Shown: positions 1 through 10,679 of the stretch, one piece after another | Layout: each line of letters starts with the position of its first letter | How positions within the stretch are numbered: position 1 is the stretch's first letter | Assembly (NCBI GenBank): GCA_963678675.1 | Contig: OY783193.1 | Location: forward strand, 8,301,394-8,365,393 | Direction: 5' to 3' | Length of the DNA: 64,000 nt | From: Xiphydria camelus | Taxonomy: Eukaryota > Arthropoda > Insecta > Hymenoptera > Xiphydriidae | Program-made: the position numbers and the translations under genes | The notes under the pieces: generated by a model | What the model saw: the letters and a program-made list of their open reading frames with translations, nothing else | The model's database searches: none | Told to the model about the DNA's origin: nothing

Positions 1-305
1 TACGCGCCCGTGAGCACGGGGTGTACGTATTAATTATGAACGGTGACCGATGGTTTGGATTGTTGCTGACCGAATTGGGAGGAGGTGGAGGACCGACGGC
101 GAAGGACCTCGTCACTTCCTCCGACGTCGAAGATGCTCCGAAATAGCTCGAACCGTAATTGTTGCGGAGTCCTGTCGCCGTGTCCACCTTGTATATATTA
201 TAATTGTCTTTCCTGTCTGTAATCGTCGATAAAAAATGGTCCCTCTCTCGAAAATAAATGGGTTTTTGGCCATTTCTCAGGTATGGACTTTTTGTCCAGA
301 AAACA
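1..305. other. Single-copy sequence, no gene seen
   Basis: A mixed-composition stretch before element V. The only open frame is a 60-codon one that resembles nothing I know. I see no repeat ends, RNA gene or promoter signature here. Confidence 0.5.
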
Positions 306-1108
306 ATGCGCCTGAAGCTCCGAACACTCATTTGAACGAAAAATGTCAACTTTAAGAGAGCACGACCAATGTCGAGTCTATTGATTATTTTAACTCCGAT
401 AATGTTAAAAGGGCCCTACTCTGTCAGTTCTAGGGACTTTGGAAATCCACAGAAGAAAATTCTTGCGCGAAATTTGAGAATGATTTCGCTGTCGGTAGAA
501 TAATGAAACTCATTGGTATAGTAACGCTGAAGAGTATATCATTCCTAAATTATTATGGTTATTCAAGTCAGAGAACAAAATTGATCATTATATCTATGAA
601 TGACATGTAGCACTCGCATGAAAGGTCTGAAACAAAATATTCACTAGATGTCAGAGAAACGGTCCGCTACCGCATCTTCCGCACCCTGAGTAATAACGCC
701 GTGTAATATTATAACAAGATATCGCAGTGAAATATATTGGAATTAATAATGCGCAGCGAACTGAAATTACTTCGCAATCACCGTAAGTACACGATATTCT
801 GATCTAGCTGAAAGGTTAGGTGCCTGTCAAATCGATTTCAAACATTCTCAGCCATGATAGTTACCTGCTCCGATTTTAATAATCAATTGATAAATTTTTA
901 GTCACAATACTCTATGAAAACCTATTTCCGACTTGTGAAAGATCATTCCGAGTGGTTTCCAAATTATTTCGCTGTAAGAAAATGATTAGAAATTAACCGA
1001 GAACTTTACGCAAACTTTTTCAAATATTGCTAATCACAATAGTATTGACAGAGGACCCTTAAAATCGACATTTTCCGTTCAAACGAACGTTCAAAACTTC
1101 AAACACAT
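306..1108. mobile_element. TIR element V, about 0.8 kb, non-autonomous
   Basis: The two ends form inverted repeats of at least 52 bp. The left arm starts at 306 (ATGCGCCTGAAG) and the right arm, read on the minus strand from 1108, starts ATGTGTTTGAAG. They match at 39 of 52 positions and the 13 differences are all transitions of one polarity (see findings). The interior is AT-rich with frequent stops and no transposase-like frame, so this is probably a non-autonomous DNA transposon. I could not identify a target-site duplication or superfamily. Confidence 0.65.
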
Positions 1109-2267
1109 CAGAAATGAGGCTCTCTTGGGTTAGCTGAACGTGAAAATGACAATCGAGCGATTATATTCGAACTGACAAAATTGTCGACGAAATACCGCGA
1201 GGCGCATTCGACGGTGCCGTGGTCCAGTGGATCGACAGTGAACGTAATAATCGATCCCTCTCGAATTATTAAGGACTTCGCTGGAAATCGCGAGGACGCA
1301 GGAAAAAAGGGCCTCGTTCCGGAGCCTTGGTCGCGGGATGGACTTGTCATTCGAAATTTGTATACCGGTGCGAGCGGCGGGCCCCGAGCGTTAGAAGAAA
1401 TCACGAAAGAACGGGCCGGCGAGTTTTTTCTCGAGGTGTATTTTACGCTTGGACGTAGATAATATAGACGCACCGGAGCGGCGCGTTATATACGAGAGAA
1501 GAGAGGAAGCCAGAGAGAAAGATATTTACACTTGGATGCAGCGCCGCGATGCACGGTTTTATAGTGCTCGAGGGAGTGTAATGATAATCGTGGGAACAAT
1601 GGAGGAGGCGAGAGCCTTCGTCCGTCTTGCTCGAATGAGGGAACTTCACGGAACGAGGAAAGTGTTACCGCCGTATAATGGCTGGATGTTTTACGAGCTC
1701 CGCCTTCTATACTGTATTGTAAAATAAATCGTTATATTAGGTCACGACTGTAAGGCCAAGCTTAATAGGCGGGAACTCCTCGTTCCGTTGTCAAGTAATA
1801 ATGGTGATATTTTTCTCTCGTCGTCGTGTTATCCAGCTATCCAGCAAATTCATTTATCACCTTTCTCTTCTAGAAACGCATATCGTAAGTGTGCCGCCTC
1901 CCACCTATTTACTTCTGGCATCATCTGTCCGTGCACAGGTGTCTGGCGCATCCCACACTCGTTTTCTTCCTCGCTCGCCTTTATAATTTCTAATAATAAC
2001 TCATATTCTGCGACTTATACATACTCGTATGTCTTTCGAGTGTGCCCCTTGAAATTTTCGTAAGAATTGGCATCTTTGAAATTTATTTTTCTCCCGACCG
2101 TCCTGTCTAATGTATTCTTTCGTTCTGATTAAAACAAATTATATATATATCGAAGAAATCTTAAAGGAACAGCGAGTTATCGATGCTTTTTTATGAAGCA
2201 AATATTTTCTTGTATACAAAGTCATCTATATTTCATTTTTCCTTTGCGATGTCGATCTAATGAATGT
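1109..2267. other. Single-copy sequence, no gene supported
   Basis: Two small plus-strand frames (93 codons at 1181-1462 and 92 codons at 1449-1727) overlap and are shadowed on the other strand. They show no recognisable domain, so I do not call them genes. An AATAAA-like string near 1722 is unremarkable in AT-rich DNA. The part after 1750 is AT-rich with pyrimidine tracts. Confidence 0.4.
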
Positions 2268-2615
2268 GATTTTCGGAATCAGCGCAAAAAAGTATATAAG
2301 ATAAGGTGTTCGAGCGATCAATTTCAGAGATTTTGATTTTGTCTAAAATTTTAACCTCTGAGCTGGAACTGTCGACCATCTTATCTGATGCAATTTTTCA
2401 TGCTGATTCTGAAAATGACAGATTTATTGAGAACATCTGAAACAAGCACCGAAATTTCGCTGATTTCTCGTAAAAAATTTTTTTTCATACACAAATTCAC
2501 CGTAATTTTATACTTTCTTTGAGATCGGCCGATTAACCGTGCTTTCTTAATCAGCAGGAAGAGATATCTAAGATACGGTTGTCGAGTCGGATTTTAGAGA
2601 TTTCGATTTTTGATC
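2268..2615. repeat. Three related units, two direct and one inverted
   Basis: The segment at about 2268-2345 contains AATCAGCGC, then TAAGATAAGG, then GAGATTTTGATTTT. A related unit returns inverted at about 2373-2419 (CATCTTATCTGATGC followed by GCTGATTCTGAAAATG). It returns again in direct orientation at about 2552-2615 (AATCAGCAGG, then TAAGATACGG, then GAGATTTCGATTTTT). The arms are about 70-80% alike by eye. This is probably an old foldback element or a local duplication. No coding potential is visible. Confidence 0.5.
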
Positions 2616-4693
2616 GAGAAGGAAGTTCCACACCTGATAAAAAAAACTCTATATTTACGCACATCCGAGGAAAAATGATTTGGCAAAACTTACACCCACG
2701 ACTTTTATTATACTCGTTATTCAACATCTTCGCCCATCTCCCGATGACAGTGAACAATCAACGATTTCCCAGATTCGCCCGTCTATGCGGGCTCCATAAG
2801 AAGTTAATTAAAAACCTATACTCACCCCGGCGTGGCTGCGTTTCGTCGACCGCGGGTTATTAATTGAGTCAGCGTGGCTAATTCTTCGATTGGGTGTGGT
2901 CTATTCGTGAAGCGCGCAGCCGAGCGAGAGCAATTTCGACGAGGCTCACCTAGAATGGAAATCAATCCAGTTGTTTGGAAAGTAATTATATGCGGGGGGA
3001 GGCAAAGCTCGCGGTTGGGTGCAGCTAGGGGCGTAGGGAGGGGGAGGCGCGCAGGAAAAAAAAGCCCGGAGTGAGCTCCCGGGCCAAATAGAAAAGTCGA
3101 GATCGATCGGGGTGCGACGTGTTCCTTTTGGGACCGACTTTAATGTAAACTCTTATTGGACGATGCGCTATGAATATTTATATCTCGCCCCTCAATTCGA
3201 CCGCCTAATATTTTACGGTGGACATTTGCGAGCAAGATTTCGCGGGCCGATAATGCGTGGTACAGTCGGTGTAAAAGATCTGCGGCAAAGTGACCTCAAT
3301 AAATTTACCGGACGCGAGACCGGGTCGCCCTTAACGATCCGGGGGATTCGACGCGCGGCGGTGCCGCCGCGGGCTATAAATTCGCGATTCTCTCTCTCTG
3401 GCGTTTCTTTCGTCGCGCGCGCTCGGGAAAAAAAAACAGGTAGAGAGTAGGGAGAAGTCGGATCCCTGGTTGCTCGTTGATATTTTTGAAACGCCGCCGC
3501 GCGCCGTGCGTCCGCCGCACGCAATTCGCGTGCCTCGATGTTTACCTTCCGCGTGCGCGCGGGGAAAGCTTCTGCGAGTAACGCCGTTCGAGCTTGACTA
3601 AGAAAAACAAAGAGGGAGAGAGAGAGGCTCGATAAAAATAGTTTGTATTCGCACGAAGTAACGTTGCCGCAACGCGCCGAAGAAAACACACCGCCGCGCT
3701 CGGTGCGTTTGACAAAACAGCGCGCGCGGAGCGTTTTTTCCGCCTCCTACTCCGGGCGGCGGCTCTCGCCCCGTTCCTTTCCTCCTGCGCCTGCTTCCTC
3801 TCTCCCCTCTCCCGCCGCGAAGAAACGCCGAGCGCGCGATTTCTTGCGGACGCTTTGACATCGCGATTGCATTTCGCGTGCGACCGCGAGGCGGCGCCCC
3901 GCGCCATGCGTCGCGTCGGCGAGACCAAATTTGGCGGCATTGTCCGCGCCGAAGCGGAGGGACGAGCGGACGGACAGCTGTTTCCCGGGGTTGCGATCGC
4001 CACACGAGCAACAAGACAATTCTATGATTTATACATCAACGAGTGCTCGCCATTTAATAGCTGCCGTGTGCAATGCGCGCGGCCACCGCGCGACGCACTG
4101 CGACGGGTGTAGAGTCGAATACGAGCGTCGATACCGGTTCGAAAGGCAGTGCGGGTCCGCTGTTAAAGGCGGTCGTAAAGTCGATCCGCGCGCGACGTGA
4201 TGAACGATGCCGATCGATGCCGGGACGCAAGAAGCGCGCGATGCAAAGCTGTTCGCCCCCCGAAGCAGGGAGCGGAAGGCGCTGTCGAAAGAAAAGGAGG
4301 CCTGCGCGTGTGCGGCGGAGGTAGAAACGCGCGCGAGTTATGACGGGGGCGTCGTAAAGTCGTCGTCCGGGCCGTCGTCGTCGCGGCGACGTCCGCGGCT
4401 CTGCTTCGGGATAGGAGGTGTAACGATCGATTGGTTGGTGTAAATCAGACTAGAGGGGAGCGCGTTCGATAGCGACGGTGTGTATAAACTTACTTTTTAC
4501 TTGGGCTCGTGTATCTACTTTTTAAATCTGACGGTCATCTTGCTCTTTGTCATCGTTGCTAATGAATGACACGGTATTTATGTATTACGTTCTCCTTCGG
4601 TTGGCATATATGTATCTTTCAATCAAATATTATATTAATTTGTAGCGCGCTTTGTTTCATAACAACATTCGAATTTATGATATGCATTGAAAA
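2616..4693. other. GC-rich, CpG-rich block, no gene supported
   Basis: From about 2990 to 4440 the sequence is strongly GC-rich with abundant CpG. Overlapping open frames of 70-158 codons occur on both strands, as expected when stop codons are rare; none resembles a known family. Such blocks in hymenopteran genomes may be regulatory or flank first exons, but no TATA, splice or coding signature decides it here. Confidence 0.4.
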
Positions 4694-4938
4694 CGCCCTG
4701 GTGGAAAAGTTCTCTCTATAGATAGATATATTTTATACATATAGTCCACATGTGGATTTGGACACATATGGAATATATATGATTTCTATATATAGTTTAT
4801 ATTTGGTTAATATAGAAATCATACATAATCCATATACACTGTAAATGGTGTTAAAAGTTAACACCATTTTTTTACCGTGTATGACCAAATCCACATATGA
4901 ATTACATACAAAATATATAGAACTTTTCCGCCTGGGCG
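4694..4938. mobile_element. Foldback MITE, family GA (copy 1)
   Basis: The ends are inverted: CGCCCTGGTGGAAAAGTTCT on the left, and on the right (minus strand) CGCCCAGGCGGAAAAGTTCT. The AT-rich arms continue with matching TATATATTTTGTATG-type sequence. A second copy lies at about 50139-50597. The interior carries a 43-bp hairpin of family A inserted at a TA (4837-4879). No coding capacity. The target duplication is unclear. Confidence 0.75.
4837..4879. mobile_element. Minimal 43-bp family A hairpin nested in GA copy 1
   Basis: It starts CACTGTAAATGGTG and ends CCATTTTTTTACCGTG, with TA on both sides (4835-4836 and 4880-4881). It matches the two ends of the longer family A elements at 46523, 55116 and 56011, so it looks like an internal-deletion derivative reduced to its TIRs. 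Confidence 0.75.
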
Positions 4939-5434
4939 TGGAGTATATCTCATCGTACGTTATCCTTCGGCACGATCCACGACCTTAAATCCCCATCAAA
5001 CTCCGCGTGCCAGTTCGACGGTAGGACGCGTCTGATTATATAGTCGGTATGCTAAAAGGAGGATTATCTACCGGTAGAACGGTCGCCTTACTGAGAGTCA
5101 CTGGACTATTAAATAATATGGAGGGCGAGTTGGCTACCTGTGTGGTCCTACTCTTCTTTGTAAGTCGCACTGCCTGCAGGGGCGATCCAAAAACCACCCG
5201 GACGTGGCAGATACACCTGTTTCTCTGACCGAGTTCCTCTGCAGCCCCTAAATATTTTTTATACGAGAACCAAGCAATAGGACTCGCATGAAAAACTGGA
5301 AAGCTTCTGAGCAGATACTCTTACGGAGTCGAAATAATGGAACTCGGCGAGAGGAAGAGAGAAGAAATTTTGTCCATGATTTTGAAGGACTATACGAGCT
5401 TGGAAATAGTAACGCAACGAGATCACATCTCGTA
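4939..5434. other. Single-copy sequence between MITEs
   Basis: No gene, RNA or repeat end that I can support. Confidence 0.4.
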
Positions 5435-5715
5435 TACTGAGAAAAATAATTAGGTTGAAATGACAAAACGCATCTAGTTAAACGAATTTAGTTATTCTAA
5501 CCAAAATATTAATCAGTTGAACCAAATATCTAGTTATTCTAATAAAACGTTTAATTATTCCAACTAAAGGCTCAGTTATTCTAACCCAAAATTGGTCGGT
5601 TGAACCAAACACAGATAGAGGATCCATATTTCACCAAACGGTTTGATCATCATTAGGCCTAGTGCAGATAACCTTCAGAATTTTGGTAAAATTGACCAAA
5701 TTATTTTTCTCAATG
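5435..5715 (+). mobile_element. MITE family E (copy 1), 281 bp, TA-flanked
   Basis: It starts TACTGAGAAAAATAATTAGG and ends in CCAAATTATTTTTCTCAATG, with TA on both sides (5433-5434 and 5716-5717). The interior is modular: repeated units of the type TTAGTTATTCTAACCAAA, then a motif ACCAAACGGTTTG and ATCCATATTTCACC. Six other copies occur in this window. TA duplications plus TIRs suggest a Tc1/mariner-like source, but this is inference. Confidence 0.8.
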
Positions 5716-5786
5716 TATACTCTCTTCTGAATCAGTAAGAATAACTGAGCATGAGTGACTTTTCACTGATTTAGATTAAGAGAGTA
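5716..5786. repeat. Short palindromic spacer between two MITEs
   Basis: TACTCTCTTCTGAATCAGTA near the left edge is repeated inverted near the right edge (CACTGATTTAGATTAAGAG followed by AGTA). The spacer is bounded by E copy 1 on the left and element S on the right, and shares its border TAs with both. It may itself be a relic of a foldback element. Confidence 0.45.
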
Positions 5787-5954
5787 CACTGAAAAAAATA
5801 TTTAACTCATCCTGCTATATTTCTGGCTGCCTCAGACATTATTTGGTGACAACTAGAAAAGTATTGCTAGCGTAGCAAGAATTCTTGCTATTGCGAAGAA
5901 AATTATCACTGCAATTACTATAATTTTCTAGTTGTGGCCAAATTTTTTTGAGTG
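5787..5954. mobile_element. Foldback MITE S, 168 bp, TA-flanked
   Basis: It starts CACTGAAAAAAATATTT and ends AAATTTTTTTGAGTG, with TA at 5785-5786 and 5955-5956. An inner hairpin pairs CTAGAAAAGTATTGC-type sequence with TTACTATAATTTTCTAG. Single copy in this window. Confidence 0.65.
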
Positions 5955-7046
5955 TAGAGGTAAGATTTCACGATTCTCCTTCACCTTATATCTTCAGCCA
6001 TTTTGGAAATGAATTTCGACGACTTTTTTCACGAGATAAAAGTAACCTAGACGTGGCTTCACGAAACACCTGACAATTGCTTACGAAGCATCTAATGTAA
6101 ATACGTTACGATAATCCCGGCTTTTTTACCTCTCCAAGCTCCATACATTTCCCTCCTCCATCTCGCGGCAACACTTCTGAGAACGCGGCCGGCGATGCGT
6201 CCCGTTGAGCGCGGTGGATATCGAAGAACGAATGCCCACATCGCGAGCGAACCGACCATTACTCACCTCTCGAATTAGAGAAGCACCGCGGAAAGTGGAT
6301 TTCGAATACGTGTAAAGGCGCGTCGATATCGCGGTACCATCGACACCGGCGGTGCACACGTGGTACCCGGCCGAACGCGGGCAGCGGATCGCGGCGGCGA
6401 TCGTGAGATCGCCGCTGCGAGCGCCCGCGGTCCCGGGAACCGATTGAATTCCGGGGAACGAGGGGGTCATCGACACCTGTCGCGTGCTTATTAACGATCG
6501 ATATTTAAGTAACCGTTGATCGCGGTAATCGGGCAATTACTATCGATCATGCTCCAAGCGAAGAGAAAGGGCGAGAGAACGAGAGAAAGATAGAGAGAGA
6601 GAGAGAGAGAGGCTGCCTCGGAGCGGTCCATGGGAAAGGCATGCCTCTCCTCGCGCCGTCCTCCCGTAATAAATAGAGGAAACGTTAATTAAACGAACGA
6701 GCGGAATTCCGATAAGGATCACTTCCGCGATCGCTCTAATTCATCCTAACACCATTAAAACCTCGTAACCCCGTAAGAGTCCCGCCGATCGCATCGCCCC
6801 CGTCGCCGCTCCTCGGGACGACGAATTCGGGACGGTTAATTGCAGCGAGGGCTGAAAATTATAATTAACGAGCGCACCTCTCGTCGAGGGTACGACTCGG
6901 GAAGGGGGTTCCATCCTCGCCCCTCTCTCCCATTTCCCTCTCTACCCACACGCACGCGAGACGGATTACTCGTTTTAACGACGACCATTAAAACATTGAC
7001 CTCGTTAAAATAGCCGAGTTCCCAGCGCGATCCTCCGTCTCGTCGA
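5955..7046. other. Single-copy block with a (GA)n tract, no gene supported
   Basis: GC-rich between about 6120 and 6540. A (GA)n run sits at 6592-6612. The 136-codon minus-strand frame at 6126-6536 shows no known domain and I do not call it. Confidence 0.4.
6592..6612. repeat. (GA)n microsatellite
   Basis: Uninterrupted AG/GA dinucleotides for about 21 bp. Confidence 0.9.
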
Positions 7047-7209
7047 TTAAAGGCCTGAGCACACAGAACGCGGACTCACCGCGCGGCCTTACCGCGCGAA
7101 ATTTGTAGCAAGTAATGTTGCATTATCCCAGTCAAACAGAAGGCGGCCTGCCGCGGCGGACAAATAGAGTTCGCGGCGGACAGCAAAATTTTACAGAGTT
7201 CGCGCGGCA

Positions 7210-8412
7210 GAGACCATCCTTGATACCTGAGTACGGCACGCCAGGTAGGCGCATGGTGCAAATGGGTTGTAGTACAGGGCCCCCTTTCTCGAGTCACTCG
7301 CAGGAGAAACGTATACGTTTCTTAGCGAGTAGACCAATCAGGACCCCCGCAACAACGGAATACTTGATCCTGATTGGTCTATTGGCTAAGTGCACGCAAG
7401 GATACGAGCGAGTTCGAGAAAGGGGGCCCAGGCTGCTAATGAGTTTACAGTCCCGTGACGACATAAGAGTCTGAACTCCGTTTATGCGGAATTGATTGCG
7501 TTTTGCCACTTAAAAATGATGTAGTCAACTGATGGCATCCCATTTGAAGTGCGTTAGTCACATTTAGCGAAAGATCAATTTTACAAGTGAAGGGTTATAG
7601 CACCTCCAGTGATCCAAAATCACTAATCAAATATTTTTTCACCTGATCAAAAAAAAGTCGTGACTGAAAGGGTTAAATGTATAATTTATCGTTTCTCATT
7701 TTCAAAATTGAAGTTATGGAAGTGTTAAGACCAAGCAGGGGCTGTGTGGCTTATAATAATTAATATATGTATAATTTCCCGGAACCGCTAGCCGTCGGCT
7801 ACTTAATCCACTTATAATTAGGTAGAAGTAGCGACGAATTCCGACCGATGGTCTATCATGAAGTTGTCATTCCTGCCGACGTAATAAAATGAATTTACTA
7901 AGGCTGAAAATCGATATACAACTTGTATATTGCATATAAATAAAAGTTATGACAGTCAGTTGAATGTGGGGACGGAGCTAGTCAGTCGGCCGCAATGTAT
8001 GTGCAAAAAATAAATACTGTGCAATTCGTTTACTGCACTTCAAAACTTTTATGAGGGTATTAAATGTTATATCAAACACATAAACAAAATGGTCAGTCAT
8101 CGATTTTGTGGGACAACGCTCGTCAGTCAGCAAAAAAAGAAAAGAAAATTTCGTTCATGGTTCATGGCGTCCAGAACATGGCACCATTAGAATAAAACCA
8201 AACAAATTTAGAAAGGCATTTTTTAATAAAATTGAACATATATTTAAATATTTAAATGTTATTGAGCAATGGAGTTGTATCGATGATACCCCATCAGCAT
8301 TTCTGGTTTGTTTCCTGCAGGTACAACTAACCCTTCGCGGTGATAGGGGTTAGGGGTCAATTGACCGTCCTTGATACCTGAGTACGGCACAACAGGTAGA
8401 CGCATGGTGCAT
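7210..8412 (+). repeat. Direct repeat pair inside element AE
   Basis: TCCTTGATACCTGAGTACGG followed by CAGGTAGGCGCATGGTGCA at about 7217-7260 recurs at about 8369-8410 with few differences. The copies lie about 1.15 kb apart in the same orientation. They could be an internal duplication or borders of an older inserted segment. Confidence 0.65.
7277..7429. mobile_element. Foldback MITE AF nested in AE, 153 bp
   Basis: The left end GGGCCCCCTTTCTCGAG is inverted at the right end (TTCGAGAAAGGGGGCCC). The inner parts of the arms pair as TAGACCAATCAGGA with TCCTGATTGGTCTA. Short spacer. Found once in the window. Confidence 0.7.
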
Positions 8413-8445
8413 ATGGTGCAATAATACCCCCGCAACTGACCTGTG

Positions 8446-8720
8446 CAGTTTGTCGCTCCGAAATCGGTCGCAACAGCGAGGCAGGCGGTATGGGGCAGGT
8501 CAGAATGAGTCATTTCCTACAGTGCCCACGGTAATAAATACCGTTATATTTCGAAGCTCCTTTGACGCGTCTCAAATTTACCGACAGAAGCCCGAACGTG
8601 GCATGTAAAAAACGTTCGTCAACGCTGGACACATGCAATTGAAAGACAACAGTTTTTGCGTGCTTTGTCGCTCCGAAATCGGTCGACGGTATGGGACAGG
8701 TCAAAATGAATCATTTCCTG
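8446..8720 (+). repeat. Second direct repeat pair inside AE
   Basis: TTTGTCGCTCCGAAATCGGT, then GGTATGGGGCAGGTCA and ATGAGTCATTTCCT at about 8448-8518, recurs at about 8664-8719 in the same orientation with small differences. Confidence 0.65.
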
Positions 8721-9786
8721 CTTTTACAATAGTCATAAATCAACAATCATAGTCATCTGTATAGTCAGGATGACGCAAGTCATACGGAAAACTGAACACC
8801 CGCACAAAATCAATACATTTTTCATTATTTTATTCTCTTTCGCCACTCATTTTGCCTCTTTCCACGCGCGAACTCTGTAAAATTTTACAAACGGTTCGCC
8901 TCGGTTCGCTGTCGGCCGCGAGCTGTACTGGTCCGCCGCGGCAGGCCGCCTTCTGTTTGACTAGGATAATGCGACATTACTCGCTACAAAGTTCGCGGGA
9001 GTCGAGCGGCCCAGTCCGTGCTGTCTGTGTGACAGGATCTTTCCATTGTTATAGAGTTCGCACCGCGCGGTAAGGCCGCGCGGTGAGTTCGCGTTCTGTG
9101 TGCTCAGGCCTTAAACAGTTTTTCCAGCGTTTTGATCCGCGCGCCGGAGCAGGGCAGGAAGGAGCAGGTAGACGGCGAGTCGGGGGGGTGGTTAGACGTA
9201 CGGACGAAGCGCGGGCGACGCGGTCGAGCCGGCGAAGGGAGAAAAGGCCCGCGCGAAGGCCGGGGATATCCTCTATTTGCATAATAGTTTTCAGACCTAT
9301 ATCGTCAGAAAACCGGGCCACCGCATCCGTCCGATCGTTATGCATCTCGAGCCCGACCCGCGCGGCTCTTTCTCTCACGCGCGGAGCGGAAATTGGTTTT
9401 ATAACCGAAAAGTACGAGGTAATCGTGAGCCGGCACACCCATCTCGAGTTTCCCCGCGGGCGCGAGAGTATATCGCCGGATAGACGGCGCGGCGCGTTTA
9501 CGAGGGAGGCTCCCTTACAAATCACTTTCCCTGATTGACATTCAATATACTCGTCTTAAACTTGTCCCTCGCGCGTCCCGATCGGGCGCATTATTACGAG
9601 CATGTGGTGTTCCTTAGAGATGTCTATCCACGATGGCTCGAGCCTTGCCTCCTTTATCGACTCGATCGGTTCGCCTCCCCCCCGCGTCATTCCCCTCCTC
9701 GCCCACCGCCGCGACCGGTGAACGACTCGTGTGGGAAGGTCGGATGGCAGGTGGATCTGGGCAGAGAGGATATGTCCTCTCTCGCG

Positions 9787-9794
<8 letters not shown>

Positions 9795-9837
<43 letters not shown>
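9795..9837. repeat. (AG)n microsatellite
   Basis: About 43 bp of nearly pure AG dinucleotides, the longest dinucleotide repeat in the window. Confidence 0.95.
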
Positions 9838-9843
<6 letters not shown>

Positions 9844-9890
9844 ACGATTCCTCTACGACCGTATTTTCTCTTATTGCCTGTCGCGCGCGC

Positions 9891-9902
9891 GCGCGCGCGC
9901 GC
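9891..9902. repeat. (CG)n tract
   Basis: Alternating CG run, a potential Z-DNA former; unusual in CpG-depleted genomes. Confidence 0.85.
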
Positions 9903-10660
9903 AAGTGCTCGCGTAGTAGGTATACTCGGTATAAAATTCCCATCCCGCGATATCGATCTTCGAAAGGGGAAGCCGCGGCGCGAGTGTTTCCGCGCGAGGA
10001 AACAGGTGTTGCGCAAGTATACCGGCGTATATGTGCCCCCGCCGATATATCCACCGTACTGGACGTACACGCGAAACACACGAGAAACCCCCGAGCGCTG
10101 ACGTCCACTCCCGGAGAAAATGGTCCTATCGCGTGCATCACGCGCGCCGGGCCAACTCCGATCTCGCGGCGTGGAAGCCGCAGCGCGCGCGCGTCCTTCT
10201 TCGATCCACGTTGCGCCGGCGTGTTCGAACCGCCTCGCAATCGTATTCGATCGCGAAGGGGGAGAGGCTCTCTCACGCTAATAACGCGTTTTAGCCGGGC
10301 CATTAGTCGACCTCACAAGAAGTCCGGAGGGATGACGCGCGTCGAGCGCCGACTTCGCCATCGACCCGGAATTGATTGACACGTCGGCTCTCTTAATAAC
10401 GCGTTTTCGGGGCCCCGGCGCGCACGCCCACCCCCGTGGGGTCCCCGGCTCTCTCGGAGAGCGGGCCCGCGCACACCGTACAGATTTATATCTCGGCGCG
10501 ACCGAATCCGGCCCGCACGCACTCTTCTAATAACTCGTTTACGGTTGCCAATTTGCCGCGGTTGCCCCGCGTCGAGCGGCGAAACTGTCTCCGCCGGCTA
10601 TACTACGCGAGGGGGGCGGGGGGACCACCTCGTTCCTTCCGTAATAACAGATTAGGAGGC

Positions 10661-10679
10661 CGCGCGCGCGCGCGCGCGC
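10661..10679. repeat. (CG)n microsatellite
   Basis: About 19 bp of uninterrupted alternating CG. Confidence 0.9.

Larger units (their letters stand above)
7051..9110. mobile_element. 2.06 kb TIR transposon AE at a TTAA-like site
   Basis: The left end AGGCCTGAGCACACAGAACG is matched on the minus strand from 9110. The arms then share GGACTCACCGCGCGGCC-type sequence and, further in, AGTCAAACAGAAGGCGGCC and AAAATTTTACAGAGTTCGCG, so the TIRs span about 160 bp (left) and 250 bp (right). The right arm has about 75 bp more than the left. TTAAA borders both ends (7047-7051 and 9111-9115, counting one A as shared), which fits a TTAA-targeting class such as piggyBac or Kolobok; this is inference. Inside are two pairs of direct repeats (7210-7265 with 8366-8412; 8446-8520 with 8652-8720), a nested foldback (7277-7429) and an AT-rich core with an 81-codon frame (8108-8353) that could be a coding remnant. 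No intact transposase. Confidence 0.7.

Noticed and set aside
3360..3380. CTATAAATT as a TATA box
   Set aside because: A single match in a GC-rich block with no supported downstream exon; not enough for a promoter call.
9614..10379. Open frames of 248 (+) and 229 (-) codons
   Set aside because: Both read through (AG)n and (CG)n tracts, overlap each other on opposite strands, and are low-complexity Arg/Ser-rich.
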